DNA from: Holzapfeliella saturejae
GTDB taxonomy: Bacteria > Bacillota > Bacilli > Lactobacillales > Lactobacillaceae
Assembly: GCF_037546065.1 (NCBI RefSeq)
Contig: NZ_JAWMWG010000005.1
Location: 18,731-82,730, forward strand
DNA length: 64,000 bases
Reading direction: 5' to 3'
In this document: positions 34,607-43,330 of the stretch, in pieces
Layout: the number at the start of each line of letters is the position of its first letter
How positions within the stretch are numbered: position 1 is the stretch's first letter
The notes under the pieces: generated by a model
The model's database searches: none
Told to the model about the DNA's origin: nothing
The model's input: the letters and a program-made list of their open reading frames with translations, nothing else
Made by a program: the position numbers and the translations under genes

Positions 34607-35362
34607 ATGGTTGGTATGCAGAGGTTATTTTTTCGTCATTTTTTTACACTAAAAAATCTTTCAATGATATTTTTGATATTTTTAGCGATAGTCGCTTCCG
34701 TTGATTTTAAATATCAGTCGGATTTATCTGCAACATATCAAATACTAATGCAGGGGTTGTCTTTTGAAGCTTTAAAATTTGATGATATTATACGTGTGTT
34801 GATGAGCTATTTAGGTTTTTGTTATTTATTTACGAAAATTATAAGTTTTAATCGAACAGCGTATGTGTTTTTAGTTTTATCACGATTAAAAAACTATTTT
34901 GGTTATTTTAATGCTAGATTGGTATTTGCTTTAATTTTATCAGTGATTTATTGGCTATTATATTTAATTGTTATAGGTAGCTATCTTGTTATATTTCATA
35001 ATAATGAATTAATTGAATTGCAATCGATATTATTTTCCACATTAACACTCTACTTTTACTTAATGAGTATTTTGTCTTGTCTTACATTAGCTTTAATGTA
35101 CATAATTATTCAAATTATTTTAAAAGATGACGGTGCTGCTTTAACATTTCTTATTATTTATATTGTAATCAATCTTACAGTAGGTAATCAGACTATCCTG
35201 TGGATTAATACCGGATTAATTCAATTGGCTAGAACAACCGTTATTTCAGATAATCAAATAAATTTAAATATATCGATAGGTTATTTGGTTAGTCAAAATA
35301 TTATAGTTTATAGTGTAATAAGTTTAATTTTAACAAGGGGGACAAAAAGATGGAAGAAGTAG
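34607..35362 (+). CDS. ABC-2 type permease subunit 3
   Basis: The 251-residue protein has six hydrophobic segments. A basic stretch follows segment 2 (SRLKNYFGYFNARLVFALIL). The start is ATG 34607 behind GGGGAGG. The last 13 bases overlap the ATPase start. It belongs to the four-gene transporter operon. The family cannot be named more exactly than ABC-2-like. Confidence 0.62.
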   Translation: MVGMQRLFFRHFFTLKNLSMIFLIFLAIVASVDFKYQSDLSATYQILMQGLSFEALKFDDIIRVLMSYLGFCYLFTKIISFNRTAYVFLVLSRLKNYFGYFNARLVFALILSVIYWLLYLIVIGSYLVIFHNNELIELQSILFSTLTLYFYLMSILSCLTLALMYIIIQIILKDDGAALTFLIIYIVINLTVGNQTILWINTGLIQLARTTVISDNQINLNISIGYLVSQNIIVYSVISLILTRGTKRWKK

Positions 35363-36003
35363 TTAAGTTTAATCAATTGGGTAAAAAATTTAAACAACAA
35401 GTCATTTTTAATGAGATTTCTTTATCGTTTAATGGCGGACAAATTATTGGAATAACGGGTCAAAATGGATCAGGAAAAAGTGTATTATTTAAACTAATGG
35501 CAGGACTAGAAAGGCCATCGACAGGTGAAATTATGATAAATGGTCATAATATTACCAAAACAAACTCTTTTCCAGATAATATGGGAATTTTAATTGAAAA
35601 TCCGCCATTCATTGATAATTTAACAGGATTTGAAAATTTAAAATTATTAGCAGCAATTACTAATCAAATTAACAATGAACAGATCAAAGTAACTTTAAAA
35701 CAAGTTGGCTTAGATGATGCTCGGTATAAAAAGGTGAAGTATTATTCATTAGGAATGAAGAAGAAATTAGGTATTGCTCAGGCTATTATGGAGCACCAAA
35801 AAATCATCCTACTTGATGAACCTATGAACGCATTGGATGAAGAAAGTGTTTTATTGATGAGAATTCTCTTTAAAAAATTAGCTGAACAAGGAAAAACCAT
35901 TTTTATTGCTAGTCATAATAAAGAAGACATTCAACAATTATGTCACACTGTTTATCGAGTTAAAAATAATCAACTAATTAAACAGAAAAAAGCATACGAT
36001 TAA
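35350..36003 (+). CDS. ABC transporter ATPase of the three-permease system
   Basis: The 217-residue protein has Walker A GQNGSGKSV, Q-loop IENPPFI, signature YSLGMKKKLG and Walker B IILLDEPMNALD, followed by an H-loop His in IASHNKED. IENPPF and SLGMKKKL are typical of the CcmA/BcrA-like drug and peptide exporter ATPases. It is last in its operon, and its stop lies in a terminator stem. Bacteriocin or antibiotic immunity is a reasonable guess, because three permeases with one ATPase occur in such loci. Confidence 0.9.
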   Translation: MEEVVKFNQLGKKFKQQVIFNEISLSFNGGQIIGITGQNGSGKSVLFKLMAGLERPSTGEIMINGHNITKTNSFPDNMGILIENPPFIDNLTGFENLKLLAAITNQINNEQIKVTLKQVGLDDARYKKVKYYSLGMKKKLGIAQAIMEHQKIILLDEPMNALDEESVLLMRILFKKLAEQGKTIFIASHNKEDIQQLCHTVYRVKNNQLIKQKKAYD

Positions 36004-36018
36004 ATCGTATGCTTTTTA
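35986..36018 (+). terminator. Terminator overlapping the ATPase stop codon
   Basis: AAAAGCATACGATT pairs with AATCGTATGCTTTT, followed by T. Perfect stem. Confidence 0.88.
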
Positions 36019-36024
36019 TATTGA

Positions 36025-36051
36025 TATAATATTATAAAATCATAATATTAT
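36025..36051. repeat. Two A+T palindromes and the shared 13-mer
   Basis: TATAATATTATA (36025-36036) and ATAATATTAT (36042-36051) flank TATAAAATCATAA (36033-36045), the 13-mer also seen at 15051 and 58124. They lie between convergent genes. Confidence 0.5.
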
Positions 36052-36065
36052 ATCTGAAATAATAG

Positions 36066-36521
36066 CTATTTCTTGGGATAAATAATATGAAATTCTTCAA
36101 TTACAACGTTTGATGTTAAGGGATTAAAGATTTTTCCTTCTTCTTGAAATTCTTTTTCAAAGAAATCTCGATGAATCTTGTTCCAATAATTTAATGACTT
36201 ATCTCCTTCACCTTCACGATAAGCATGGTAACTATCAACATTTTTAAATGGTATGACTTTGACATAGTCTGTAATTGTGACACAAATAGGATTATTTTGA
36301 CTGTCCAAAATCACATCATATCCTCCAGCTTTTGGAATAGGATCTGTTTCTTCGCCTTCATATAAATCAAAGGCACTAGAAGTGGCAGTTTTAATACGAT
36401 GCAAAACTAATTTAGCTAATTTGTCTGGGTCTCCCCCAAATTGATAAGCACTAGTTAATTTTGTATCTTGTGGGAGATGTAATTCTTTTTTTGCTTGTTC
36501 GAAAAATAAGGTTGCTTGCAT
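36066..36521 (-). CDS. ASCH domain protein
   Basis: The 151-residue protein is an ASCH domain of the YqfB/PUA-like superfamily. SAYQFGGDPDKLAKLVLHRI followed by KTATSSAFDLYE, and later GGYDVILDSQNNPICVTITD, are the recognised conserved blocks. ASCH proteins are thought to bind RNA or modified nucleosides. This single gene has no evident partner. Confidence 0.88.
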   Translation of the reverse strand: MQATLFFEQAKKELHLPQDTKLTSAYQFGGDPDKLAKLVLHRIKTATSSAFDLYEGEETDPIPKAGGYDVILDSQNNPICVTITDYVKVIPFKNVDSYHAYREGEGDKSLNYWNKIHRDFFEKEFQEEGKIFNPLTSNVVIEEFHIIYPKK

Positions 36522-36626
36522 AATAAACCACTTTCTTTATTAAAAAAATATTATTTTACTTATATTACAGTAATCATGCTATCATAATATGTGGTAATCG
36601 CGAAATTGTTTTTTAAGAGGAGTTGT

Positions 36627-37421
36627 ATGGCAAGTAATCAAATATATTCACAAGAATTTGGACAAGGTATCCCAATATACTTTGTTCACGGAAACGGATT
36701 AAACTCCACCAGTATGATAGAATTTTATGAATCTAAAAAAATAGAATATGGTTGTCATAGAAGAGTTTATATTGATATTCCAGGAATGGGAGATTCGTCA
36801 CTTAAATCAACTATTAAAAATTCAGATGATGTTTTAAATGAGCTAATTAAATACGTAGAGAAAGACTCGAAAGGGTCTCCATTCAAGTTATGTGGCTATT
36901 CTTACGGAGCATATTTATGTCAGGGAATAGCGTGGAAATTACCTCAACAAGTTCAGAGCGTATTTTTTACTGGACCAGTGGTTAAGGCAGAATCTAATAA
37001 ACGCCAAACAGAAAATCATTATAATCAAATTTTGGAACGAGTGGTTCCTTTTGAAAATATCGACTACTTTGAAGATTACCTATCTATGAATGTTGTCATT
37101 AATTCAGTAACTTGGAAAAATTATCAAAAAATGATAGTTCCAGCTTTAGAAAAAGGAATATCAAACTTTTGGTTAACTTTGAAAGATGCGGATTATACGC
37201 TGTCGTTTGAAAATGACTTATTGAATAAGCAATCATATTTAAAGGGTTATCTGTTAGTGGGTGAATATGACAATATTGTTGGTATAAAAGACCAGTATAA
37301 GTTAGCTAATAATAAGCTATTAGACTATCAAGTTATACATAATAGTGGTCATAATTTATTGATTGATCAGCCAAATAAAGTCATACAATATTTTCAAAAA
37401 TTTATAGAGAATAGGATATAA
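36627..37421 (+). CDS. Alpha/beta hydrolase
   Basis: The protein has 264 residues from ATG 36627 behind AGAGGAG. An upstream GTG (36591) would include that site. HGNGLNSTSM gives the oxyanion region, the nucleophile elbow is CGYSYGAYL (Ser), the acid is likely the Asp of GEYDNIVG, and His is in HNSGHNLLID. Such proteins hydrolyse small esters or lactones. The substrate is unknown. It is a single gene with a terminator. Confidence 0.86.
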   Translation: MASNQIYSQEFGQGIPIYFVHGNGLNSTSMIEFYESKKIEYGCHRRVYIDIPGMGDSSLKSTIKNSDDVLNELIKYVEKDSKGSPFKLCGYSYGAYLCQGIAWKLPQQVQSVFFTGPVVKAESNKRQTENHYNQILERVVPFENIDYFEDYLSMNVVINSVTWKNYQKMIVPALEKGISNFWLTLKDADYTLSFENDLLNKQSYLKGYLLVGEYDNIVGIKDQYKLANNKLLDYQVIHNSGHNLLIDQPNKVIQYFQKFIENRI

Positions 37422-37438
37422 ATAAAATTCCTCATAAT

Positions 37439-37471
37439 AAAAATACTTTACCTTTTAAGGTAAAGTATTTT
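37439..37471. terminator. Bidirectional terminator
   Basis: AAAAATACTTTACC-TTTTAA-GGTAAAGTATTTTT, between convergent genes. Confidence 0.9.
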
Positions 37472-37788
37472 TACTTAACATTCTGTTTCGCATCGGTATA
37501 ACCTTTGATAAATTGAGAAATTTCAACAGCTTTACCTTGAGTCATTGTTTTAACTAAATGTACTGAGTTTTTAGAAAATGTTCTAAATTGTTTCATCTTT
37601 TTTAAATCAGAATGAGCATAAGTATAGCCGAGTTCATAGTCAGAAATGCTTTTATTTTTGGCTCTAGATTTAGGATATTTATGATATTTTTTCACCTTAA
37701 TTTGATTATAAATAGGCTTTTTAACCTTACTAGGCTGATTTGAATAGTGCTGTTTGATAAAAATTTGTGTTTTTTCAATAAAATCCAT
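37471..37788 (-). CDS. Hypothetical basic protein, 105 residues
   Basis: The protein is Lys- and Tyr-rich with no membrane segment. It ends with two motifs, YELGYTYAHSDL and FIKGYTDAK, that echo the GYxDAY repeats of the giant adhesin. The similarity is short and may be chance. A good AGGAGG lies upstream of ATG 37788. No family was recognised and there is no operon partner. Confidence 0.5.
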   Translation of the reverse strand: MDFIEKTQIFIKQHYSNQPSKVKKPIYNQIKVKKYHKYPKSRAKNKSISDYELGYTYAHSDLKKMKQFRTFSKNSVHLVKTMTQGKAVEISQFIKGYTDAKQNVK

Positions 37789-37888
37789 AGAAAGACTCCT
37801 CCTTTAAATATAAAATCTGTACTAAGTAAACCATAAAAAAGACTGAAAGCAAAAAATTAGAACTGACCTAAATATATAGGAAAACTTT

Positions 37889-39016
37889 TTAAAGTTGTGG
37901 CATTTCGACGCCAGTTTTTTCATGAACAGTGGCTAGTGCATGTTGGTAGCGATCATAAAACCCTTGATTATTCCCCATATCATCCAAAACAACAACTTTA
38001 TGCATCAAGTTGAATTCTTCTAATTGTCTCATAAGTTCATCATGAAATTCTTGGCGTGATTCTTCCCAATCCATATTACGAAAGTTGTCATTAACATAAG
38101 TAGTAATAGGAGGAATGACTAGAATCAAATCAATTTTTTCATTTCTGATGGTATCTTGGAATACGGGTTCCAGTTGGTCTTGTTGCTCTTTTGTTAAATA
38201 AAGTTTGGCGTATACTCGAGTTACAATAGCATCTGTATCAAGGAAAACAATCCCATTATTTCCATGAGATTTAATTTCGTCACTATTAGCATCATATTGT
38301 CCTTGAATGATGCGGAAATAGTCACTCACGGTAAGTTCTGAATCAACAATATTAGATTGTTCCGCATAAGTTCTTGCATATTCTTCACTAAAAGGAGCAT
38401 TAATTGATCGAGCAAGACGTCGAACTAAGGTTGATTTACCAGTCGAAGCACTACCTGCAACTAATACTTTTTTAGTAAAATGACGTCTGAAAACACGATT
38501 AATTTGAGACCAATATTTGGTTGGATTTTCTCTTATTTTGGTAGCTGAAATTGGTATATTTTGACGATTAGCCATTTCAACTGACCAAGAATCAGGAGTT
38601 AGTTTTTGTAAAGGTTCAACATAGTCAGCTTCTCCAACATAAGCTGTAAATTGTTGGTTATCTTCGGCAATAACAGACTCATTCACAGCACTAACTAATT
38701 CACTAGCCCAAGCTTCCCATCCATTTGGGTAACGAGGAATGTTAGTTTCATCAATATAAGTAACTCGAATAGTGGGTTCATCAGCAAAAGCTTCTCTTAA
38801 ATAACGAAAACGCTTTTGTAAACCCAAGTCAATATTATCGCCTCGATCACCAGTATATCCGGAAACAATGACGACAACGCCATCGTTTAAAGCAGCTGCT
38901 TTGTAGATTTCTTGTTGATGACCTGAGTGAAGTGGTGCAAAGGTTCCAAAATAAATCCCTACTTTTGATCCTCTAATTAAATTATTTGTTTTAGTAATCG
39001 CTAACTCTTTTGTCAT
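37889..39016 (-). CDS. nadR: NadR-type bifunctional NMN adenylyltransferase / nicotinamide riboside kinase
   Basis: The protein has 375 residues and two domains. Residues about 15-180 are a nucleotidyltransferase with GIYFGTFAPLHSGHQQEIYK (the GxFxPxHxGH site) and SATKIRENP. Residues about 185-370 are a P-loop kinase with VLVAGSASTGKSTLVRRLA and FLDTDAIVT. Together they convert nicotinamide riboside to NAD. The N-terminal DNA-binding domain of enteric NadR is absent, as in Gram-positive versions. The presence of an NAD salvage gene supports a large replicon. No transporter (PnuC) gene is adjacent. Confidence 0.93.
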   Translation of the reverse strand: MTKELAITKTNNLIRGSKVGIYFGTFAPLHSGHQQEIYKAAALNDGVVVIVSGYTGDRGDNIDLGLQKRFRYLREAFADEPTIRVTYIDETNIPRYPNGWEAWASELVSAVNESVIAEDNQQFTAYVGEADYVEPLQKLTPDSWSVEMANRQNIPISATKIRENPTKYWSQINRVFRRHFTKKVLVAGSASTGKSTLVRRLARSINAPFSEEYARTYAEQSNIVDSELTVSDYFRIIQGQYDANSDEIKSHGNNGIVFLDTDAIVTRVYAKLYLTKEQQDQLEPVFQDTIRNEKIDLILVIPPITTYVNDNFRNMDWEESRQEFHDELMRQLEEFNLMHKVVVLDDMGNNQGFYDRYQHALATVHEKTGVEMPQL

Positions 39017-39100
39017 TTAAATTGACTCCTCTTAAGTTTTTAACAATATACTAAAAAGTATAAAAGAAATGGCTAACAAAAATCAAATATTTACCTATTA

Positions 39101-40738
39101 TTATGCAGAAGTTGTAACGGGATTTAATCCATTAGATGATAAAACTAGTTTTTTAATCGCATATTGTTCAAGTTGTTCATCGTCATAATTATGAGCAGAT
39201 TCAATAACAGTTACTGGTAATTGATAGATTAAGTCATGGATTTTTTTAGCATTTTTAACATCTAAACTGGATGTGATTTCATCTAAAATAAATAATTTTT
39301 TATCTCTGAGTAGTCCTCTAGCAATCGCAATTCGTTGGGCTTGTCCCCCAGAAACGTTTTCGCCTTTATTTTTAATTTCCATATCTAAAGCATGGTCACC
39401 TAATTCTTCTAAAAGGCCAACTTTTTGTATAACCTCAGTCAATACTTCATCAGAATAGTTTTCAAAGAGTGTTAAATTATCACGAAGTGTGCCATCAAAT
39501 AACCAAATATCTTGTGAAATATAGACATAATCAGAGTTATCAACAATAGATTGGTTAAAATAAACATTACCATTAGCCTTATTCACTTGACCTGAGATTG
39601 CTGAAAGTAAAGTAGATTTACCTACACCTGAAGGACCCGTAATCAAAGCTTTTTCTTGTTCAGTTAAGGTTAAATTAATGTTGTCTAGTATAACTTTTGG
39701 ACCTCGATTAACTTGTAGATTTTTAATAACTAAGCCAGCTGTACTATTTTCGCTATGATCTTTAATGATTTTGGGTTGCTGTGATTTTGCGATAGTTCGA
39801 ATTCCGTTTGTTCCAGCAACAGCATTTTGAAGACTCGTTAAACTTCTCATATTACCAACAACTGAATCAGCCGTTAAAATTAATGAAACGATAATGCTGG
39901 TCGTAATTCCTAAAGAACTAAATTGTGCTAAGTATAAGCCAATAGCAATAGGTCCCAAGTAAGTTAATATAGCAAATCCCCAAGCATATAACATTAGTGT
40001 TGTTTGGTAATTAGAAAGATTACGATAGTTGAGCTCCTCTTTATTAAGTAGTCGATTAATTTTGGAGAAAAAAAGGGATTTAACATCAAAGTTACGAATT
40101 TCAGTACGTCCTCTGAATGTATCAGAAGTATTGTTTAATAGTTCTGAATTTGATGTGCTCCATTCTTTGACCTTGACATCTAATTTCTTGCGTCCTAAGT
40201 AACTTGGAATTAGTGATAGGAAGGATAGCACGATATAAATGCTTCCCAATAAAAAGTGCGTTCCCAAAATAAAAATAGTAGTCGAAATAATTGTTAGTCC
40301 TGTTTGAATTAGCATAAAAATTGAATTGAAGTAACTTTGTTCAATTTGCTTTGAAATGGTTGTTATTGAGTTGGTAATATCAGATTCATCTTGATCACCA
40401 TTAAAAGCATTTTTAAAGAAAGTTTGTTTTAATTTAACATTTAAGATTTTAATCGCTTGGTTTTTTAACATCAAAAAGCTGTATGCGGATAAGTAGGTAA
40501 TTAGATACGCAATAAATGCCTGCAGAATAAATCTAGTGACACTTCCTAAGTCAGATAGATTTACTTTGATAATTTGTCCCATAATATAACCATTTAAAAT
40601 CGCTTCAAAGGAACTTGTAATTCCTAAAATAATAATTGCAACAATTAAAGGAGTCGGGAGAGTTTCCAAAATCCATTTCAAATTAATTTTAACCTGGTGA
40701 TCGGTATTCGAATCTTTTAGTTCATAAGTTAGTTTCAT
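39101..40738 (-). CDS. ABC exporter half-transporter (fused membrane and ATPase domains)
   Basis: The 545-residue protein has a six-segment membrane domain (about 30-310) and a nucleotide-binding domain. Walker A is TGPSGVGKSTLLS, the signature VSGGQAQRIAIARG and Walker B LFILDEITSSLD. It is complete and similar in design to the frameshifted exporter at 19361. It has no peptidase domain. Lipid, peptide or drug export are all possible. It is a single gene with AGGAGG before ATG 40738. Confidence 0.9.
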   Translation of the reverse strand: MKLTYELKDSNTDHQVKINLKWILETLPTPLIVAIIILGITSSFEAILNGYIMGQIIKVNLSDLGSVTRFILQAFIAYLITYLSAYSFLMLKNQAIKILNVKLKQTFFKNAFNGDQDESDITNSITTISKQIEQSYFNSIFMLIQTGLTIISTTIFILGTHFLLGSIYIVLSFLSLIPSYLGRKKLDVKVKEWSTSNSELLNNTSDTFRGRTEIRNFDVKSLFFSKINRLLNKEELNYRNLSNYQTTLMLYAWGFAILTYLGPIAIGLYLAQFSSLGITTSIIVSLILTADSVVGNMRSLTSLQNAVAGTNGIRTIAKSQQPKIIKDHSENSTAGLVIKNLQVNRGPKVILDNINLTLTEQEKALITGPSGVGKSTLLSAISGQVNKANGNVYFNQSIVDNSDYVYISQDIWLFDGTLRDNLTLFENYSDEVLTEVIQKVGLLEELGDHALDMEIKNKGENVSGGQAQRIAIARGLLRDKKLFILDEITSSLDVKNAKKIHDLIYQLPVTVIESAHNYDDEQLEQYAIKKLVLSSNGLNPVTTSA

Positions 40739-40987
40739 TTTATTTCCTCCAAATAGTTTAGTAAGTTTCCGTCATTATATAACATTAAGATAAAATTAAC
40801 AATTTAATGATAAGTTAATATAATGTTATTAATGTTTACTTCCGGAAATTGACACTCCAAGAATTAAAATTTTGCTTGAATTTTGTTTTATATAAAAATA
40901 ATTGTAAAATCCCACTTGCTTTTAAAAAGTAAGTTGTGTAGTATGATGATACAACTTTTGAAACAAAAAAATTAGAGGAGTTTGAAG

Positions 40988-42085
40988 ATGTTAGATGTAT
41001 TAAAAGATTTTGAATTTAAAAAAGGTGTTCATTTAAAAAACAAATTAGTCATGGCACCTATGACAACTTGGTCATCTAATGATGATTACACAGTTGCTGA
41101 TCAAGAACTCAATTATTATGATAAAAGAAGTTATGGACCAGGTATGATTATCACAGGATGTGCTCATATTCAACCAAATGGAATTGGATTTACTAACGAA
41201 TATAGTATTGACGATGATGAATTTCTACCAGGATTAACTCAGCTAGCTACCACAGTAAAAAAACATGGTGCTAAAGCGATTATTCAAATTAACCATGCTG
41301 GGAACAAAGCATTACCTCAAGTAGAAGATTTAGTAAGTGCAAGTAATATAGCAGTTTCACGTAACCCAGAAGCACCAATCCCACGTGCCTTAAGTGAAGA
41401 TGAAATCAATGAAGTTATAAAAGATTTTGGAAAGGCAACTAAAAGAGCTATTGAGGCTGGATTTGATGGAATAGAATTGCATGGTGCTCATGGCTTCTTA
41501 CTTCAAAACTTTATGTCTACTCATTTCAATCATCGTACTGATCAGTGGGGTGGCACTTTAGAAAATAGAATGAGATTTCCTCTTGAAGTAGTTAAAGAAG
41601 TTCAACGTGTTATTGCTCAATATGCTAGTAAAGAATTTATACTTGGCTATCGTTTTTCACCGGAAGAACATTATGAAGATGGTTTAACTTTGGAAGATAA
41701 TTATGCTTTAATTGATGAATTAATTAATCTTGATATTGATTATGTGCACGCTTCTTTGGTTAATGCACTAGAATCAAAATCTCGAGATTATCATGATAGT
41801 TATTTAAATTTACTAACGCATCATATTGATAACCGTATTAAGTTGTTGGTTGCTGGTCAAATCTCGACTATTGACAGTGCTGAAAATATTTGGAAGTCAG
41901 GAGCTATTCCAGCTATTGGACATGCGTTTGTAACCGATCCAAATTGGATTCAACAAACAATACAAGATAATCGCTATCAAGTTAATTTAACAATCAATCC
42001 AAATGATTTATCTGATTTAAGATTGCCAGATAAACTTTGGCATGAAATTCAATCAGCTCCTGGATGGTTTGATGTTAAATCTTAA
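40988..42085 (+). CDS. NADH:flavin oxidoreductase, Old Yellow Enzyme family
   Basis: The protein has 365 residues from ATG 40988, behind AGAGGAG. A TTG two codons earlier is less likely. It forms a TIM barrel binding FMN. KNKLVMAPMTTW at the N-terminus, IELHGAHGFLLQNFMS with the substrate-binding His/Asn region, NHRTDQWGGTLENRMRF and AGQISTIDSAENIWKSG are all family blocks. Members reduce activated C=C bonds. The gene precedes the aromatic leader and aroE-aroD, as OYE genes do in some quinate/shikimate clusters, but it has its own transcript. Confidence 0.92.
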   Translation: MLDVLKDFEFKKGVHLKNKLVMAPMTTWSSNDDYTVADQELNYYDKRSYGPGMIITGCAHIQPNGIGFTNEYSIDDDEFLPGLTQLATTVKKHGAKAIIQINHAGNKALPQVEDLVSASNIAVSRNPEAPIPRALSEDEINEVIKDFGKATKRAIEAGFDGIELHGAHGFLLQNFMSTHFNHRTDQWGGTLENRMRFPLEVVKEVQRVIAQYASKEFILGYRFSPEEHYEDGLTLEDNYALIDELINLDIDYVHASLVNALESKSRDYHDSYLNLLTHHIDNRIKLLVAGQISTIDSAENIWKSGAIPAIGHAFVTDPNWIQQTIQDNRYQVNLTINPNDLSDLRLPDKLWHEIQSAPGWFDVKS

Positions 42086-42171
42086 TTAGCACAAAATTAA
42101 TTAAAGCATTTGTTTTTTAATCAAAAATATGTTTAAATGCTTATAACAAATAAAACGGAGGAATAAGTATT

Positions 42172-42234
42172 ATGATTGAGACTTCTAAGTCACCCGTCGT
42201 GACAACAAACTTTTATTACTACTATTATTTTTGA
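42172..42234 (+). CDS. Leader peptide with Phe-Tyr5-Phe end (attenuation peptide of aroED)
   Basis: A perfect GGAGG precedes ATG 42172. The frame codes MIETSKSPVVTTNFYYYYYF and ends in TGA. Seven of its 20 residues are aromatic, and all seven lie in one consecutive run: Phe, five Tyr (mixed TAT and TAC codons), Phe. It is placed 208 bases before aroE with hairpins and a terminator in between. This is the design of amino-acid-biosynthesis leader peptides such as pheL, in which a ribosome stalls when charged tRNA is scarce. Aromatic genes lie directly downstream. It is too small to be an enzyme and has no membrane or signal character. Confidence 0.85.
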   Translation: MIETSKSPVVTTNFYYYYYF

Positions 42235-42236
42235 TG

Positions 42237-42409
42237 GATACGGACATATTGATAAAAAAGATATGGACGTATCAAAATATACGTTCATATCTAATAGTAG
42301 TTTGATAATACAAAGAAGTCAGCTAGTTAGATATGCAAATAATCTAACTAGCTAGTGATAATATCGATTCCGATACTCTGGTTAGATGAATTCTAATCAG
42401 AGTTTTTTT
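42237..42409 (+). promoter_or_regulatory. Attenuator of aroE-aroD: chain of competing hairpins ending in a terminator
   Basis: Segments: S1 42237-42249, S2 42259-42272, S3 42279-42294, S4 42321-42335, S5 42342-42353, S6 42375-42387, S7 42392-42403. S2:S3 is a 14-bp stem with one G-U. S4:S5 is a perfect 12-bp stem. S6:S7 is a 12-bp stem followed by seven T (42403-42409), a terminator. Alternatives: S1:S3 (11 of 13 pairs), S3:S4 (9 bp, CATATCTAA with TTAGATATG) and S5:S6 (10 bp, ATCTAACTAG with CTGGTTAGAT), the last excluding the terminator. Ribosome position on the leader should choose between the two sets. Which stall position triggers readthrough is not clear. Confidence 0.75.
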
Positions 42410-42442
42410 ATTGTATTAATAGATATAAGGAGAGTAAGTATA

Positions 42443-43309
42443 ATGAAACAAATGATTGATGGCCATACAAGATTACTAGGAGTCATGGCAACTCCTATTA
42501 GACATTCGATGTCTCCTGCAATGCATAATGCAGCCTTTGAAAAATTAGGGTTAAATAATGTTTATCTAGCTTTTGAAGTTGGAAATGATGATCTAGAACA
42601 AGCTGTTAACTCAATTAGGGTGCTAGATATGATTGGTGTAAATGTTTCAATGCCAAATAAACAAAAAATTATTCCTTACTTAGACGAATTAGATATATCG
42701 GCTGAACTTAATCAAGCTGTCAATACAGTTGTGAATAACGATGGCTATTTGAAGGGTTATACCACAGATGGTGTTGGTTTTGTGACAGATTTACAGAAAA
42801 AAGGACACCCCATCAAGAACCAGTCGATTGTTATTGCTGGTGCTGGAGGGGCAGGGACCCCTATTGCTATTCAGTGTGCAATGGCAGGAGCAAAAGAAAT
42901 CAAGATTTTTAATGAACAAGGGCCTCATTTTAAAAATGTTGCACGCAATGTTGCGATTATTAATGAACGAACTAATAGTAATGCTACTGGTGAAGACTTA
43001 AATAATCAGACAGCTTTTAAAGAGGCTTTAGCTAGTTGTGATATTTATTGTGATGCAACAAGTGTCGGAATGTCCCCGCTTCAAGATCAGAGTTTAATTA
43101 ATCATGCGAGTTATTTTCATTCAGATATGGTGGTTTATGATGTTGTTTACTCACCTAGAGAAACCAAACTAATGACAGTTGCTAAAAAAGCAGGTGTTAA
43201 AGAAGTCTACAATGGCTTAGGAATGATGATTGAGCAAGGAGCAGCAGCGTTTAAACTTTGGACTGGCGAAGAGATGCCGGTTGGGTTTATTAAACAAACG
43301 CTATTTTAA
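42443..43309 (+). CDS. aroE: Shikimate/quinate dehydrogenase
   Basis: The protein has 288 residues from ATG 42443 behind AAGGAGAG. An earlier in-frame ATG at 42386 is inside the terminator stem and is rejected. The substrate-binding domain shows PIRHSMSPAMHNAAFEKLGL and NVSMPNKQKIIPYLDEL with the catalytic Lys, and TTDGVGFV has the Asp. The NAD(P) domain has IAGAGGAGTPIAIQ. It reversibly reduces 3-dehydroshikimate. The gene is co-transcribed with aroD and controlled by the upstream attenuator. With aroD and the adjacent MFS, use in quinate/shikimate catabolism is as likely as biosynthesis. Confidence 0.93.
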   Translation: MKQMIDGHTRLLGVMATPIRHSMSPAMHNAAFEKLGLNNVYLAFEVGNDDLEQAVNSIRVLDMIGVNVSMPNKQKIIPYLDELDISAELNQAVNTVVNNDGYLKGYTTDGVGFVTDLQKKGHPIKNQSIVIAGAGGAGTPIAIQCAMAGAKEIKIFNEQGPHFKNVARNVAIINERTNSNATGEDLNNQTAFKEALASCDIYCDATSVGMSPLQDQSLINHASYFHSDMVVYDVVYSPRETKLMTVAKKAGVKEVYNGLGMMIEQGAAAFKLWTGEEMPVGFIKQTLF

Positions 43310-43330
43310 GGATGAAATTGAGGTTAATCA

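Noticed and set aside
42386..42442. Upstream ATG extending aroE by 19 codons
   Set aside because: The extra codons are the 3' arm and T-run of the attenuator terminator. ATG 42443 has the ribosome site and aligns with the usual AroE start.
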